Position numbers and translations under genes: made by a program
Assembly: GCA_020740775.1 (NCBI GenBank)
Contig: JAHEWK010000017.1
Location: forward strand, 1-64,000
Direction of reading: 5' to 3'
DNA from: Ilyonectria destructans
Taxonomy: Eukaryota > Ascomycota > Sordariomycetes > Hypocreales > Nectriaceae
DNA length: 64,000 nucleotides
Part shown: positions 36,920 through 47,653 of the stretch, one piece after another
Numbering within the stretch: position 1 is the stretch's first letter
How the letters are laid out: every line of letters starts with the position of its first letter
The notes under the pieces: model-generated
Told to the model about the DNA's origin: nothing
The model's database searches: none
What the model saw: the letters and a program-made list of their open reading frames with translations, nothing else

Positions 36920-37254
36920 AACAAACGTGTTTTTCCGGCCGAGTGGCCAGCAAGCTTCTGGAAGTGAAATCACTACCCACGTCATTTCTTGCGATTCGCT
37001 AGTGGGGTTATCCAATTCTAGACCGTGCTGGGTCTCGACTCTGAACCATCGCGTTACCCAAATCCCGGCAGTATTGAGGCACATTAGTCTCGTCCATATC
37101 GAAAAGGATGATGCGTCAACGGATGAAAATATATCCCGAACGAAAACTGAGCGGACATTAGAATTTCTCCGTCCTGTAAGGGATCACCGCTTGTACGGGC
37201 AAGAGCGAGAAGTTCAAAGGTAAAATGTAGATTGAGATGACCCGTAAAGTCAGA
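36920..37254. other. Unassigned sequence left of the solo LTR
   Basis: A minus-strand frame at 36887-37084 (TRWFRVETQHGLELDNPTSE) has some coding look but matches no family I recognise. It may be a middle fragment of a dead gene in this stretch. Confidence 0.3.
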
Positions 37255-37259
37255 TCTAG

Positions 37260-37420
37260 TGATGCGTATGTCATGTGGACCATGGGGGTCAGGTTATGTG
37301 TAGAAAGTAAGATGTCTTGTCTATGGATAAGCTGAGCAGACTGTCTTATATAACGGCTAACTGCTCAGTAGATGCCTGGCAAGCCAGGCATCCCTAGGAT
37401 ACGGCTAGCTGCACGCATCA
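37260..37420 (-). repeat. Solo LTR of the 16-24 kb Gypsy family
   Basis: 161 bp aligning end to end with the two Gypsy LTRs. It has perfect 8-bp inverted ends TGATGCGT/ACGCATCA and a perfect 5-bp target duplication TCTAG (37255-37259 and 37421-37425). It keeps CpG and TpG-free positions that are changed to TpA in the full element (for example ACGGCTAGCTGCACGC here, ACAGCTAGCTGCATGC there), so it is close to the unmutated LTR. It arose by LTR-LTR recombination of a complete insertion. Confidence 0.95.
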
Positions 37421-37569
37421 TCTAGATAGGAATCATAACGCGAAGAGCAGAAGGAGGCGCATTTCTATCGTGCATTACTGAGTACATTCCAGTAGGTACT
37501 CGGGTCCAGAAACTAAGGAGAGTTGCTTAAAGAATCCCGTCATCTTTTCAAATAACGTCCTTAATTTGG

Positions 37570-38870
37570 CAGGTCTCATTACAGCATGGTCAGGAATAAT
37601 AGCTAGTCTTCCGTCCAACTCGCCCCGAAGCACCTATGCTTGTCTCACCGACAGCAAACCCACTTCGCCGCCGTCGGACACCGCAACGATGCCTAAAGCG
37701 CGCTCTATTTTATTGAGTAGCTCGATAATGACTTCTGAGAAAAGTATTCCCTATGTATATGGGTTGTCCAGGGGTAACCCGCTAAAGGTGAAGTCTGGAA
37801 TAGCAGCAATGGGATCGGTAGCGATTCGCCCAACCCAAGTAGTTATGTATTTGAGGATTAGCTTAAATAGCGAAATCAGCTGGGTAAATATACTTATGAC
37901 TGTAAGAATGAGGGGTGCAGATAATAGTTTGGATTCTCTGCTGGATGAGATGGAGGATGGATTGTGGTGTTGTGATATTGACGGCAGTGCTAGCAGCTTT
38001 AGAAATAGGGTTTCTGCTTTTGGTAAAGTAGATAGAAGGCTATAAGATAGGTAACTGCTAAGTAGCTCTGTAAGGATAAGCAGAAAGTCTTGAGATATTT
38101 TAACTATAAATTTAACTAGAGTAAAGCTATTAATATATAGTGCGCCTTACCGATAGATAATACTATTAAAGTCTAGAGTATCTTTGTTTATTTTAGCGGC
38201 TATAATGCGGATATATAACTTAAGATTGAGCTTTAAAAGGTTGAATAATATATTTAAATTATTAAAGCCCTTTAATATCTCCGGCCTTATAATTATTAGG
38301 GTGTTAAGGTAACTTCTAGGTGTCGATATAGTATTGGGGGGAGTTTTAAGTAAGTAAGGGGTTAATATTATAGTTCTAAGCCCTAAGTCGGAATTAAATA
38401 AGAAGTCAGTCTAATTAAGGCTGAAGCTAGTATTCTATAGTAGTAAGTATTAGTTAAAGGAGTTTACTTTAAAACTGGCTATATTAATACTATATTAAGC
38501 GTATTATCTACAGTTGGAATAGATACTTATACGGGGGTTATTTCTGGAGGCATAATTCTATCCCAGTTTAGATAAATCCTCTCTCCCCAGAGTAAAGTAT
38601 TACCTCTAGGCATACTGGGAGGGGTCAGCTGTCTATTCCGGTGGAGTGGTAGGTTCTCGGCCGTCGAGCTTCGACTTATATGGGCTGCCGCTCGCCTTGG
38701 CCTTCCGGGATTTCTCTGCTACCCAGTGGTACACTCGATGGCGAGCATTATACACCTCGCGCATTTGGTATCGTTCCAGTTTAGGCGTTGATATCTCGAC
38801 TTGGCTTTCCTGTATGCTTCGCAGGACAAACGCCTCTGTGACGGGTGGACGGATGTAACGCCCATATCGG
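37570..38870 (-). pseudogene. RIP-hit Zn2Cys6 transcription factor relic
   Basis: On the minus strand the N-terminal cluster reads SCEAYRKAKSRYQRLNWNDT followed by KCARCIMLAIECTTG (about 38840-38720): the second and third Cys of a Zn2Cys6 motif are Tyr, each explained by one G-to-A change. The middle (about 38040-38640) is AT-rich with no frame. The C-terminal part is recognisable at 38020-37600: QLISLFKLILKYITTWVGRI, ATDPIAAIPDFTFSGLP, SEVIIELLNKIERALGIVAV, the usual end of AflR-like/fungal regulators, with TAG inside PYT-x-GILFSE and another after SVRQA. The gene is dead, apparently by RIP-type mutation. Confidence 0.75.
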
Positions 38871-39327
38871 TATGTCTATATCTCCGCAGATAAATCGGGG
38901 CGGACACAAAGGTGAAGCGCAGAAGGACTTGATCAAGGCTGGATGTGGGACCGAAATGGGGACGTGAGAAGGACTCGGCGAGCCGGGCGCAATTGCGAGG
39001 GACTATCATTTAGTAAACCCTCCGCGGAGGGTTTTGGGAAACTAGATTCGGCGCCAGACTCTAGTGCGAAGTGGCGATTATGTAGCGTTCGGGGAGATGG
39101 GCACTTTATAGCGGAGGAATTGATTTAGCTACGAGTTTCATGCTCCCTTTGTAATCGCAAAGCCGTAGCACAGCCTGGTGTTAGCAACTCGCTTTGGGTA
39201 TGCATTTTGCGTTCTCCCCATGTCCTCGAGTTCTTGTATATATCAATCTCAATCCAGCATCTTGATCTAACCTGCATTTTTTTTACTTCTTGCGCTCATT
39301 CGTCGACAACACCCTCCTATATTCGAC
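38871..39327. other. Intergenic region with probable promoter of the ABC fragment
   Basis: About 450 bp of even GC. A TATATATC-like sequence near 39236 lies 90 bp before the ATG at 39328 and is a reasonable core promoter. No coding frame is seen. Confidence 0.4.
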
Positions 39328-40140
39328 ATGACTGCCAGTTCCTCCACGGTGGACAATGAGTCCATCACAGCCGACGAATCGTTGCGTGGCGCCGCCATTG
39401 AGGACGGGGTAGAGAAGACATACTCCTCCCGCAACACGGCATGGCACATGGAAAACGAACTTCAATTGATGCAGAACCGCGACGAAGAAGCCGGAGAAAA
39501 GCCCAGAAAGCTCGGTGTTAGCTGGCACAACCTCACCGTCAAAGGTATTGGCAGCGACGCCACGTTCAACGAAAATGTCCTCTCCCAGTCCTATCCCTTT
39601 CACGGGAGCAGCAAAGACGCCCCAATGAGGACCATCATCGACAATTCACATGGCTGTGTCAAACCCGGGGAGATGCTGCTCGTTCTTGGTCGCCCTGGAT
39701 CAGGTTGCACGACGTTGCTAAGCGCCCTTGCCAACAATCGGCTCGGATACGAGGAGGTCACCGGAGACGTCAATTTCGGCTCCATGTCCTCTCAGGACGC
39801 CAAACAATATCGTGGCCAGACCCGCTTAGCACCCAAAACCGAGATACAGGTAGACGATCACAACTTTTCGCTCGTTGAGGGACTTACAGCTTCCGAAGAG
39901 GTCATGGGCCATCAAACGCTGCCCGATGCCGTGGTGTCAATCAAGGCCACAAGCGGAGCAAAGTTAGTCTTCTTTCTCGAGGAAAAACCCCTAAATGATA
40001 CGTTCTTTGACCTCGCTTCTCCTCTCTTATCACCTTGTCCTCGTCTTAGCATCTTTATCCGAGGTCGCCAACACGGATCGCCTCACATAAGAACCAGAAC
40101 CACCCAAGAAAGCGTGAAGGATCGACCACGCCGGAGCTAG
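39328..40140 (+). pseudogene. Truncated PDR-type ABC transporter (N-terminal fifth only)
   Basis: The 270-codon frame starts as a pleiotropic-drug-resistance ABC transporter: an acidic N-terminus, KLGVSWHNLTVKGIGSDATF, NVLSQ, then CVKPGEMLLVLGRPGSGCTT (Walker A of NBD1) and ALANNRLGYEEVTGDVNFGS. After AKQYRGQ (about residue 170) similarity ends; the rest (TRLAPKTEIQVDDHNFSLVE onward) is not ABC sequence. Full family members have about 1450 residues with two NBDs and twelve helices. The Q-loop, signature and all membrane segments are absent, so transport is impossible. The 5' end looks intact and may still be transcribed. Confidence 0.8.
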
Positions 40141-40759
40141 AAAGTGTCACGTCGCGGGCTAATGATTGCTGAACGGACGATGGCGTCGGTGGTGAGGAAG
40201 GGACGTACGGAAAAGAAGTAGAAATCATTCCACCTTGGAATCCATAATTGTCCGGCGAGTCGTGTTTGATGCTCTAGTGTCTACTCGGGCACTCTGTAGA
40301 TGAATTGTTAGTCGTGGGGGACGCTGATGTGACAGCGTATAAGGATTTAACGCCTCCTGAATTTAGGCCATAGGGTCGGACCGTACTCGGCATGGGAATC
40401 GGAGCTACCCGAGCCGAGAGCTTTTACATCTCATCCCCGGGTGTCGGAAATCGTGCTAATGATGCTTAGCCTTTTTGGGTTACGAATGCCAAATTCAACG
40501 GGAGGACGCCTCGATATGGGTTAAGAGTTCGGGCTTCGGTCCGCTTCCTTCGTTTCACCCCGGACTTGATTCGCCGTGTTGTGATTGACGCGGCGTCAAC
40601 ATGCGGGGTGATAAAGAGGGCGGACCGAGATAAAGATTCATACAAGAGCGTCCAGCCGTGTTGGACTGCATGTCCCTTCCGTCAGTACAAGTCCAGCTCA
40701 TCCTTGCACACCTCTCTCTAGCCTCCTTCCCGCCTTTGAAACGAAAAAAGTCTTTCGTG
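40141..40759. other. Intergenic region, probable ALDH promoter
   Basis: About 620 bp of even GC upstream of the aldehyde dehydrogenase start codon. A pyrimidine-rich stretch with CTCTCTAGCCTCC lies just before the ATG, common in fungal promoters. No coding frame or repeat is recognised. Confidence 0.45.
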
Positions 40760-42586
40760 ATGGCTCCTTCTATTGTTGCCAACGACTCATCGACGCCTGC
40801 ACCCAAGCTGGACTTCGATGGTGGCTTCATCCAGATCATCGACGGAAAGAGTGCCCCAACTAAAGAAACGCGTCATGGACTAAACCCCGCAACCCTCAAG
40901 CCCAAGGCCCAGGTCCCCGTCGCCACCCAACAAGACCTCGATTCCGCTGTTGAAGCTGCTAAGCGTGCCTTCAAGGTGTGGTCTGAGGTTCCTTACAAGG
41001 AGCGCCGTAAAGCTGTCCTCGACTATGCTGCTGCCGTAGATGATTTCAAGGCCGAGTTCAGAGACCTTCTCATTTCAGAGCAGGGCAAGCCGGTAAGGGA
41101 CCAATAGCCAATTCCCAGCAGTCGCCCGAGTGCTAAGTTTGATGCCCACAGATTCCCCAAGCCAATACGGAGACAGAAGCTGCAATCGGGTGGATGCAGG
41201 GGATAGCCGACATCAGTCTACCCGAAGATGTCATCAAGGACAACGAGACTCGCACTGTCGTAACCCAATATACTCCCCTTGGTGTGGTTGGAGCAATCGT
41301 ACCCTGGAACTTCCCTCTGCAGTTGGCTACTGGAAAGATTGCACCAGCTCTCTTGACTGGCAATATCATCATCATGAAGCCTTCGTGAGATGCCCCCTCC
41401 TCTTTTCTTGTTTTACGCTAAACCATCCGAGTGCTAACTATCAAAACACAGTCCCTTTACCCCCTACTGTTCGCTCAAGCTCGTCGAGTTAGCCCAGAAC
41501 TTCTTTCCTCCCGGCGTTGTACAATCCCTCAGCGGCGACGATTCACTCGGTCCATGGCTTACAAGCCATCCCGGTATCGACAAGATTAGCTTCACGGGAT
41601 CGACCACAACCGGAAAACTGGTATTGCAGAGTGCCAGCAAGACGCTCAAGCGAGTGACTCTTGAGCTGTGAGTTACATCCTTGATGGGTTGTCACGCATC
41701 ATGAGCAGGAGTTACAACTGATGATCGAACAGCGGTGGTAATGATCCAGCGATTGTTTTCCCCGACGTGGATGTCGACAAAGTTGCTGCAAAGGTTCGAT
41801 AATGCTTCACAACAGGCCGAGATGCCAATACTGACCCGGTATAAACGACATAGGTCGCCTTCTTTGCTTTCTTGAACTCTGGCCAGGTAATTATCGCTGA
41901 CAGCATTTCGAAATATCCAGACTGCAGAATGCTAATTGATAACGAGATCTGCCTGAACTTGAAGCGAATTTACGTCCATGAGTCAATCTTCGAAGAGTTT
42001 AGGGATGCTCTCATCAATCATGTCAAGAACTTCACTATTGGCGATAGCTCCAAAGAGGGAATCAGCCATAGCCCGCTGCAAAACTCGATACAATACGAGA
42101 GGGTCAAGACTTTCTTCGATGATATTGAGAAGCAAGGGTGGAAGGTGGCTACAGGAGGCAAGATGGATCCTAAGCCTTCTGGCGGCTACTTTATTACTCC
42201 TACCGTCATTGAACGCCCTCCTGAGAAGTCGCGAATCGTTGTCGAGGAGCCTTTTGGTAAGCAAATAGTCCATACTACCAACATATTCGCCCTTGAAATG
42301 TCGCTGACTAGAGGTCGTCTTAGGTCCTATTGTGCCCCTTCTGTCCTGGAAAACTGAAGAAGAGGTGATTGAACGTGCTAATGATAGCCTGATGGGACTT
42401 GGCGCTTCGGTTTGGTGCAATGACATTAGCAAGGCGCAGTGCGTTGGTAGGGAACTCCAAGCAGGTTCTGTTTGGATCAACACCCATTTTGATCTGTCAC
42501 CGATAGCGCCTTTTGGTGGACATAAAGAGAGCGGCATTGGTACTGAGTGGGGATCTAACGGTCTAAAGGGCTTCTGCAACACCTAG
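40760..42586 (+). CDS. NAD(P)-dependent aldehyde dehydrogenase
   Basis: Oxidises an aldehyde to its acid; cytosolic by lack of a targeting signal. Seven exons: 40760-41092, 41152-41384, 41452-41667, 41733-41793, 41854-41886, 41947-42256 and 42324-42586, giving 482 residues, the usual length. Motifs in order: [20 protein letters not shown] (cofactor fold, with Asn of the oxyanion hole), [27 protein letters not shown] (catalytic Glu), then FLNSGQ spliced to [11 protein letters not shown], which carries the catalytic Cys, and GPIVPLLSW plus [12 protein letters not shown] at the C-terminus. The short 33-nt fifth exon matters: reading through the next intron would separate Gln from the catalytic Cys. 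All introns are GT-AG. The sequence resembles fungal ALDHs acting on amino- or aromatic aldehydes; the substrate is not proven. Confidence 0.93.
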
Positions 42587-43060
42587 ACTCTTTTCCTTAA
42601 CAAGAATATCGTCTTCTAGGGTAGTCTCAGCATTAATCTGATATCGTTACGTTGCATTACGGTAATAAGTCTACTGAAGTGACAACGACTGCAACTGCAC
42701 TTTGCAAGTCAGTCGTTAGGTAGTTTGTTTATGAGCAGTGAAAAGATGTGTACTTGGTTTATGATATCATATCAGCGGGAGGAGCAAGCTACCCTTAGCA
42801 AGCCGGATGACTTGGCCTGGGAAGATGTTCAATGGGCGTATTTGTAGATTGCAAATGTGCCTCCCATACAACGAGCACCATACATTATACGGTTCAACAG
42901 AAGTAACTCCATTAATAAAGTACCCCCAGTTAAAATTGCGGAGGTTTATATTATACTAATTATACGCATATCATCGGTATTGAGACTCAATGAGACTCTA
43001 ATCACCCTCTCTGCGCCATGAGCAATACTCTAGTTTGTTATTTCAATAAAAATTCGCGGA
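42587..43060. other. Convergent intergenic region
   Basis: About 470 bp between the stop codons of the plus-strand ALDH and the minus-strand regulator. It must hold both 3' ends. AATAAA-like sequences occur near 42914 and 43044. No gene is seen. Confidence 0.5.
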
Positions 43061-44716
43061 TCAAGAGTCACCCTCGATCTTTACGGGCATTGCCAGAGAA
43101 TTGTTGATCTGTGCCGAGTAATTTACATTCCATGATTTGGCAAGATATCCCCAGGCCTCAACACAGAAAGTAAGATTTTGGCGAGTACTTACTTCAGAAA
43201 CACCGCCGGCCAAGGTCTCAAGCCGATATATATGAGCAGCAATGGCGCAACATAGACTATGAGCAATGAGCCCAGGACAGTAGCTTAACTTTTTCATCTC
43301 CAGCAACGACCTGGCTGTGGTTGTAATGCACTCGGCAGCGGTGCGAATTATCTCATCAGGTAGATGTTTTGTTTTGACGAGTGCAAAATCCCTTCTGACT
43401 GGTGTCAAAGTGCAGCTATGAACCTCGTAGGTAAGAGTGTTGAAGGTTGCATGCAGGAATGCACGCCCAACGCCGCTCACATTTGGACCGGAAGACTGCG
43501 CCTTCTTGAACCGCACTAGCCAGCCCCGAAGCGTGAAGCTTAGGAACCTCCTAGTCTCCGAAGACTTAGGACTTGTTGTGGGCAAGTCTCGCGCCACGAT
43601 GATACGGTCCATGATCTTGCAAAGTTCCACATAATCGAGGAAAAACGAAGCCAGCGAAGGAAAATCTTCGTCTGATAAATGGCTGCTTCTCTCATAAAAG
43701 TCATTTTCTGTGAGCTCGTCGAGCTCCTCGGCGTGGATTCGAGCTGAAACTGGCGTATTGGCCACGAGGGCGATGGTTCGGTCTTGTATGAACAATCCCC
43801 ACCATATTCGTCTCCATAATCTTATGGTGATAGTGTCAAGAACAGGGTTGTAAAAGTTTCCCTTCGCACACCGAAACGCAACATTAGATGCTGCTGTGAT
43901 CCAATATTGAGATTTTGCATATGTCTCTTTCGAAAATCCGCAATGCCATGCAACAAGAGCCGTTGCTTGAACAACAATTATGCTATCAGCTTCGTAGTTG
44001 GCATTATAAAGAGTTTCGAACTTTTCATAAAACCTGAAGCTTGCCTGCTCATTGTTGTGCAAATGAACCAGAGGGTTGAACCGTGACGCAGCCAACAACA
44101 TGGCCTGGATAAGTAGTGGCGAAATGGGTAGATTCGGGAAACCATCATTCTGGACCATGAATGCATCCCGATCGAGGACCGGAATGAAGGGATGAACCCA
44201 TTGGAAGTATGTCTTGATCAATTGGTCATAGACTGATGTTGATGGGAGAAGCAGCGCGTCATTCAACTTCAAATGTCTAGCTGCGGAGTGGGGGAGCCCT
44301 GGCTCTGAAATGGGATTGCCTCCTGATTGCAGTAACTTGGACGAAATGACAGAATCGTATAGTATGAAATCCGGGTCATTGGATTTAGCAACCTGCAGTT
44401 TGTTGTGGCAATGGACCTTCTCAGGGGAGTTGATATCGCTAATTGTCCATCGATATTCAGTCTCATCGAGGATCCTAGCCCCCAGCCAGCCATTGTCTTC
44501 TTCTGGAGAATATTGTTTAGATTCATCCTGGAACTTGTGGTTGAATAGTGCTTCCACGGCCGTCATGTAATCATTTCGTAGTGCCCAAAGGTCGCGGTGG
44601 TCGGGCGTGGACCGTAGGCTTGGGCCCGTCAATGTATCATAGCTGCCGTTGGTTGGAGAGGACGGAGCCTTGAGCGTCGGAGAGTCCTGGCCTATGTCCG
44701 AGAACAGTTGCTCCAC
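43061..44716 (-). CDS. Fungal-specific transcription factor domain protein
   Basis: A long frame of 551 codons with the fungal_trans regulatory domain: YDQLIKTYFQWVHPFIPVLD, LLIQAMLLAASRF, VVQATALVAWHCGFS, KSQYWITAASNVAFRCAKG, RIWWGLFIQDRTIAL, and a C-terminal ELCKIMDRIIV helix. The frame has no ATG at its start (GTG at 44716) and stays open upstream as IEYHGLANPIVEQ to about 44830 across a ten-C tract, so the true 5' end lies further up. A minus-strand stretch near 45185-45090 (SDGRLAVLEWELNHI) looks like the helix that normally follows a Zn2Cys6 cluster, but no Cys cluster could be read. Either the DNA-binding exon is lost or introns hide it. It lies next to ALDH and permease and may regulate them. 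Confidence 0.75.
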   Translation of the reverse strand: MEQLFSDIGQDSPTLKAPSSPTNGSYDTLTGPSLRSTPDHRDLWALRNDYMTAVEALFNHKFQDESKQYSPEEDNGWLGARILDETEYRWTISDINSPEKVHCHNKLQVAKSNDPDFILYDSVISSKLLQSGGNPISEPGLPHSAARHLKLNDALLLPSTSVYDQLIKTYFQWVHPFIPVLDRDAFMVQNDGFPNLPISPLLIQAMLLAASRFNPLVHLHNNEQASFRFYEKFETLYNANYEADSIIVVQATALVAWHCGFSKETYAKSQYWITAASNVAFRCAKGNFYNPVLDTITIRLWRRIWWGLFIQDRTIALVANTPVSARIHAEELDELTENDFYERSSHLSDEDFPSLASFFLDYVELCKIMDRIIVARDLPTTSPKSSETRRFLSFTLRGWLVRFKKAQSSGPNVSGVGRAFLHATFNTLTYEVHSCTLTPVRRDFALVKTKHLPDEIIRTAAECITTTARSLLEMKKLSYCPGLIAHSLCCAIAAHIYRLETLAGGVSEVSTRQNLTFCVEAWGYLAKSWNVNYSAQINNSLAMPVKIEGDS

Positions 44717-44889
44717 GATAGGATTTGCAAGGCCATGATATTCTATGCTTTTGCTTGGCTGGGAGGAATCATTGGCCTGGGGGGGGGGTAACTTGTAAGT
44801 ACCTGCATAGTGTCCGTCGTAGGGGCTTCAGAGGGTAATATCTAACCTCTGCAGACCGGCTACCACTGTAGCTATCGGACAGCGGCATG

Positions 44890-45767
44890 GTAGTTATACT
44901 GATATTTAGTAAGCCTGCGAGGTATCGACAAGAAGCTTTGTGAGATGATGGGTGATTTTACCTCGTTTCTCGCCTAAACCGTGACAGCATTAATGAATGG
45001 CCTCGCTCGAGGTTGCTGTTACTGGGACAGTAGTGTACCACGGATACTGTTGTGCGAAAGCTCAAAATGTGCTGTGAGGGCATAATTGTCAGTGGAAAGA
45101 GCCCCCAGATATGATTTAGCTCCCACTCGAGCACCGCGAGCCTGCCATCTGAAGGGCCCGGTCCGATCCGACGGTCGGACCGCACTCCTAAACCGTCCCG
45201 TTGCCGTGGCCCGTCTATCGTCTTGCCCTCACAAGTGGAATGTTCACTCCTGAAAAAGACTCTTACATGGCACTTCTCTAGGATTCAGACGATATAGGGA
45301 TCTCATGAAGCGTCTTCTTGATAATTAGATGTAAAACTAAATCCATGTTTCGCGAAAGATCCTGTGCAACGGACTGTGGCCACTTTGCTGATCCAAGTGA
45401 CTCTGTTCTCAGCGTCCTTCGCGACTACATAAGAATCGCAGCATTGCCCAACGCTTTCTATGAAGAAGGCATATCCGACTGAACCAGCACGGTGAACCAG
45501 CTAGCAGAGTCATAACCACAGTGTCTCGGTTTCATAGTCTTCCATATGTCAATTTCCTTCGAGGTTCTTTGGAACCTCCGTACGTGACCTTGTGGTAATC
45601 TGTGGCACCAAATGGCAAAGCTCCCTCTTCGGGTGATCTCTCTGGTCAACATAAGTGAAATGACACCTCTGAAAATCGATGTTTATTCGTTCGCCTTATG
45701 CAACTCATAATTTCTTTGTTATGAGGCGTTCTCAGCCAGTTTCGCAATCTGATATTATAGTCTGCCT
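44890..45767. other. Region between regulator and permease
   Basis: About 880 bp with mixed short ORFs. It contains the possible leucine-zipper-like remnant of the regulator's 5' part (45090-45185, minus strand) and the permease 3' end. No other gene or repeat is recognised. Confidence 0.4.
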
Positions 45768-47617
45768 TTATTCTTGCCCTTCAATTACCGAGACCTCAAG
45801 AATTGGGACTTCAAACTTGCGCCTACCATAGATGTAGTACGCTATGCCAAAACATAGAACCCCGGCAATAACAACAAGCGAATAGTTCATGTTCTGAGGG
45901 GTTACTGGCATGAGGGTAGGGAAGGTACTGAAGACAACAGCAAGAACAATCCAAGCGCAAGAAACGAGATTAAGTGTAATACCAACGCGAGCCGGTAATT
46001 TGAGCCAGCCCTGTCTTCCCGCATCCCTTCGACGGCGCCCATAGGCAAGTTGGTATATGATTGGAAGGATATAGGAAAGATACAAGCCGATGATAGCCAT
46101 AGAGAGGATGGCATTGAAAGCCGTGCTGCTGCCGAGATAAATGAGGCCAAGTAGCAGCTGCACAGCTCCAGTAACGCAAATGGCGTTGACGGGAACTTTC
46201 AGGCCTTCATGGACGTGACTAAGTTGCTTGTCAAAAGGAGTGCCTTTATCGCGAGCAAACGCCCAAAGCGTCCTTGAGGTAGATGCCATGCCAGCGACAC
46301 TAGCGGCAATGGCGATGACGGGTACAATCGCTGACAAGATTGTTGCACCAACCTTGGACTTGGTAACGTCGAGGTGAATGGCGATGAATGGAAACCCTGT
46401 CGGAGTTTGGAGGAGCTTGTCGAGAGATTGGGTAGAGAATAAGAGAACCACACAATAGATGAGCCCCATTACCCCGTTGAAGGCCACACTACCCAACATG
46501 GCCAAAGGTACGTTGCGGCTAGCATGAGGTAGTTCCTCAGATAAATGACAGGCAGCATCGTAGCTAGATTGAGTGAGCACCAGTCTTATAGGTCAAAGAC
46601 GGTCGAAGGTGAATGACGAACCCTAGAAACGGATACACAGCACTTTGAAGCCCCACGAGCCAGGCCACTCCATCATTAGACCAGCCGCTGTTATTTGTAG
46701 TTTCAGCAAACACAAACTCGGCGGAATTTTTATTGGACATTACGAGGAGGGTCACGACCACACCAATAAACCCCACCACGTGAATAATGCCTAGCACAGC
46801 ATTAGCCGCAACACTTCCTTGACTAACATCAGAAAAGACAGTGAAATACAACAACGTACCGGAAACCATACTTGTAGTAGGCAAAATCTTAAGTCCCCAT
46901 ATGTTGCTCACTGTAGAGTAAACCACTACGGCCCAGTACAACAGCACCCCTTGCCATCTAGTTGGATTGTACGAGTCGTCGTTCATGGTGATGAGCCCTT
47001 GAATCTGCAGCCCTGCCGCAAACGCGGCGGATGCTGAGAAGATAGCCTGACCCCAGACTGATACCCACCCAGTGGCCCAAGCGGCAGCCGACCTTGTTGA
47101 TGGAGGGCTCAGAACAGCAACCCAGTGATACTGACCTGTAAAGTTGGATTCGTTAGACTCGGTCGTACCTCTAACGAGGTGTCCAATTTTGCCGTAACTT
47201 GCCTCCCGCAGTAGGATAAACAGACGCAATCTCAGCAAGAGATATGGCAATGCACATGGTGCAAATGAACGAAATAACACTAGACAGGTTAGAACAGTGG
47301 CGCGAACAGCAATGGCGCGGCATGCATTACTAGTTGTAGAATAGACACGGCGCACCCCCAGAGATTAGAGCGGAAGCGATTACAGTTGCGAGGGCTTCCC
47401 AGCTTGCCATGAGGCACGAGCAAAGCACAGCGACAGTGAGCAAGGAGAACTTTCTCTCCAGCTCTTGTTTGTGGCCCAGTCGAGCCAATATGTCCTCATC
47501 CACGTCGCTGGGATGGCGAGCATGAGGATGCGACTTTTCGTTCTGAGGAGTCATTGGGTCTTTTGTGTCCATACTTTTGTTGTTTTGATATTCGAGATCC
47601 TTTATGGTCGATGGCAT
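45768..47617 (-). CDS. APC-superfamily amino-acid/GABA-type permease
   Basis: A plasma-membrane importer of amino acids, GABA or choline-like amines. Exons on the minus strand: 47617-47331, 47279-47203, 47135-46622 and 46563-45768, giving 557 residues from the second Met (MPSTIKDLEY); an upstream in-frame ATG at 47653 would add 12. Motifs: DEDILARLGHKQELERKFSL, CLMASWEALATVIASAL, SLAEIASVYPTAGGQYHWVA (the consensus of the fungal GABA/choline permease branch, spanning the splice), SNIWGLKILP, FLGYDAACHLSEELPHASRN and VPLAMLGS, then six more helices. About twelve hydrophobic segments are visible. The second intron (47202-47136) starts with GC, not GT. Length is normal. Substrate not proven. Confidence 0.88.
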
Positions 47618-47653
47618 GAAAGAGGTAGATAGAGGTAGATAGAGAAGGCCCAT

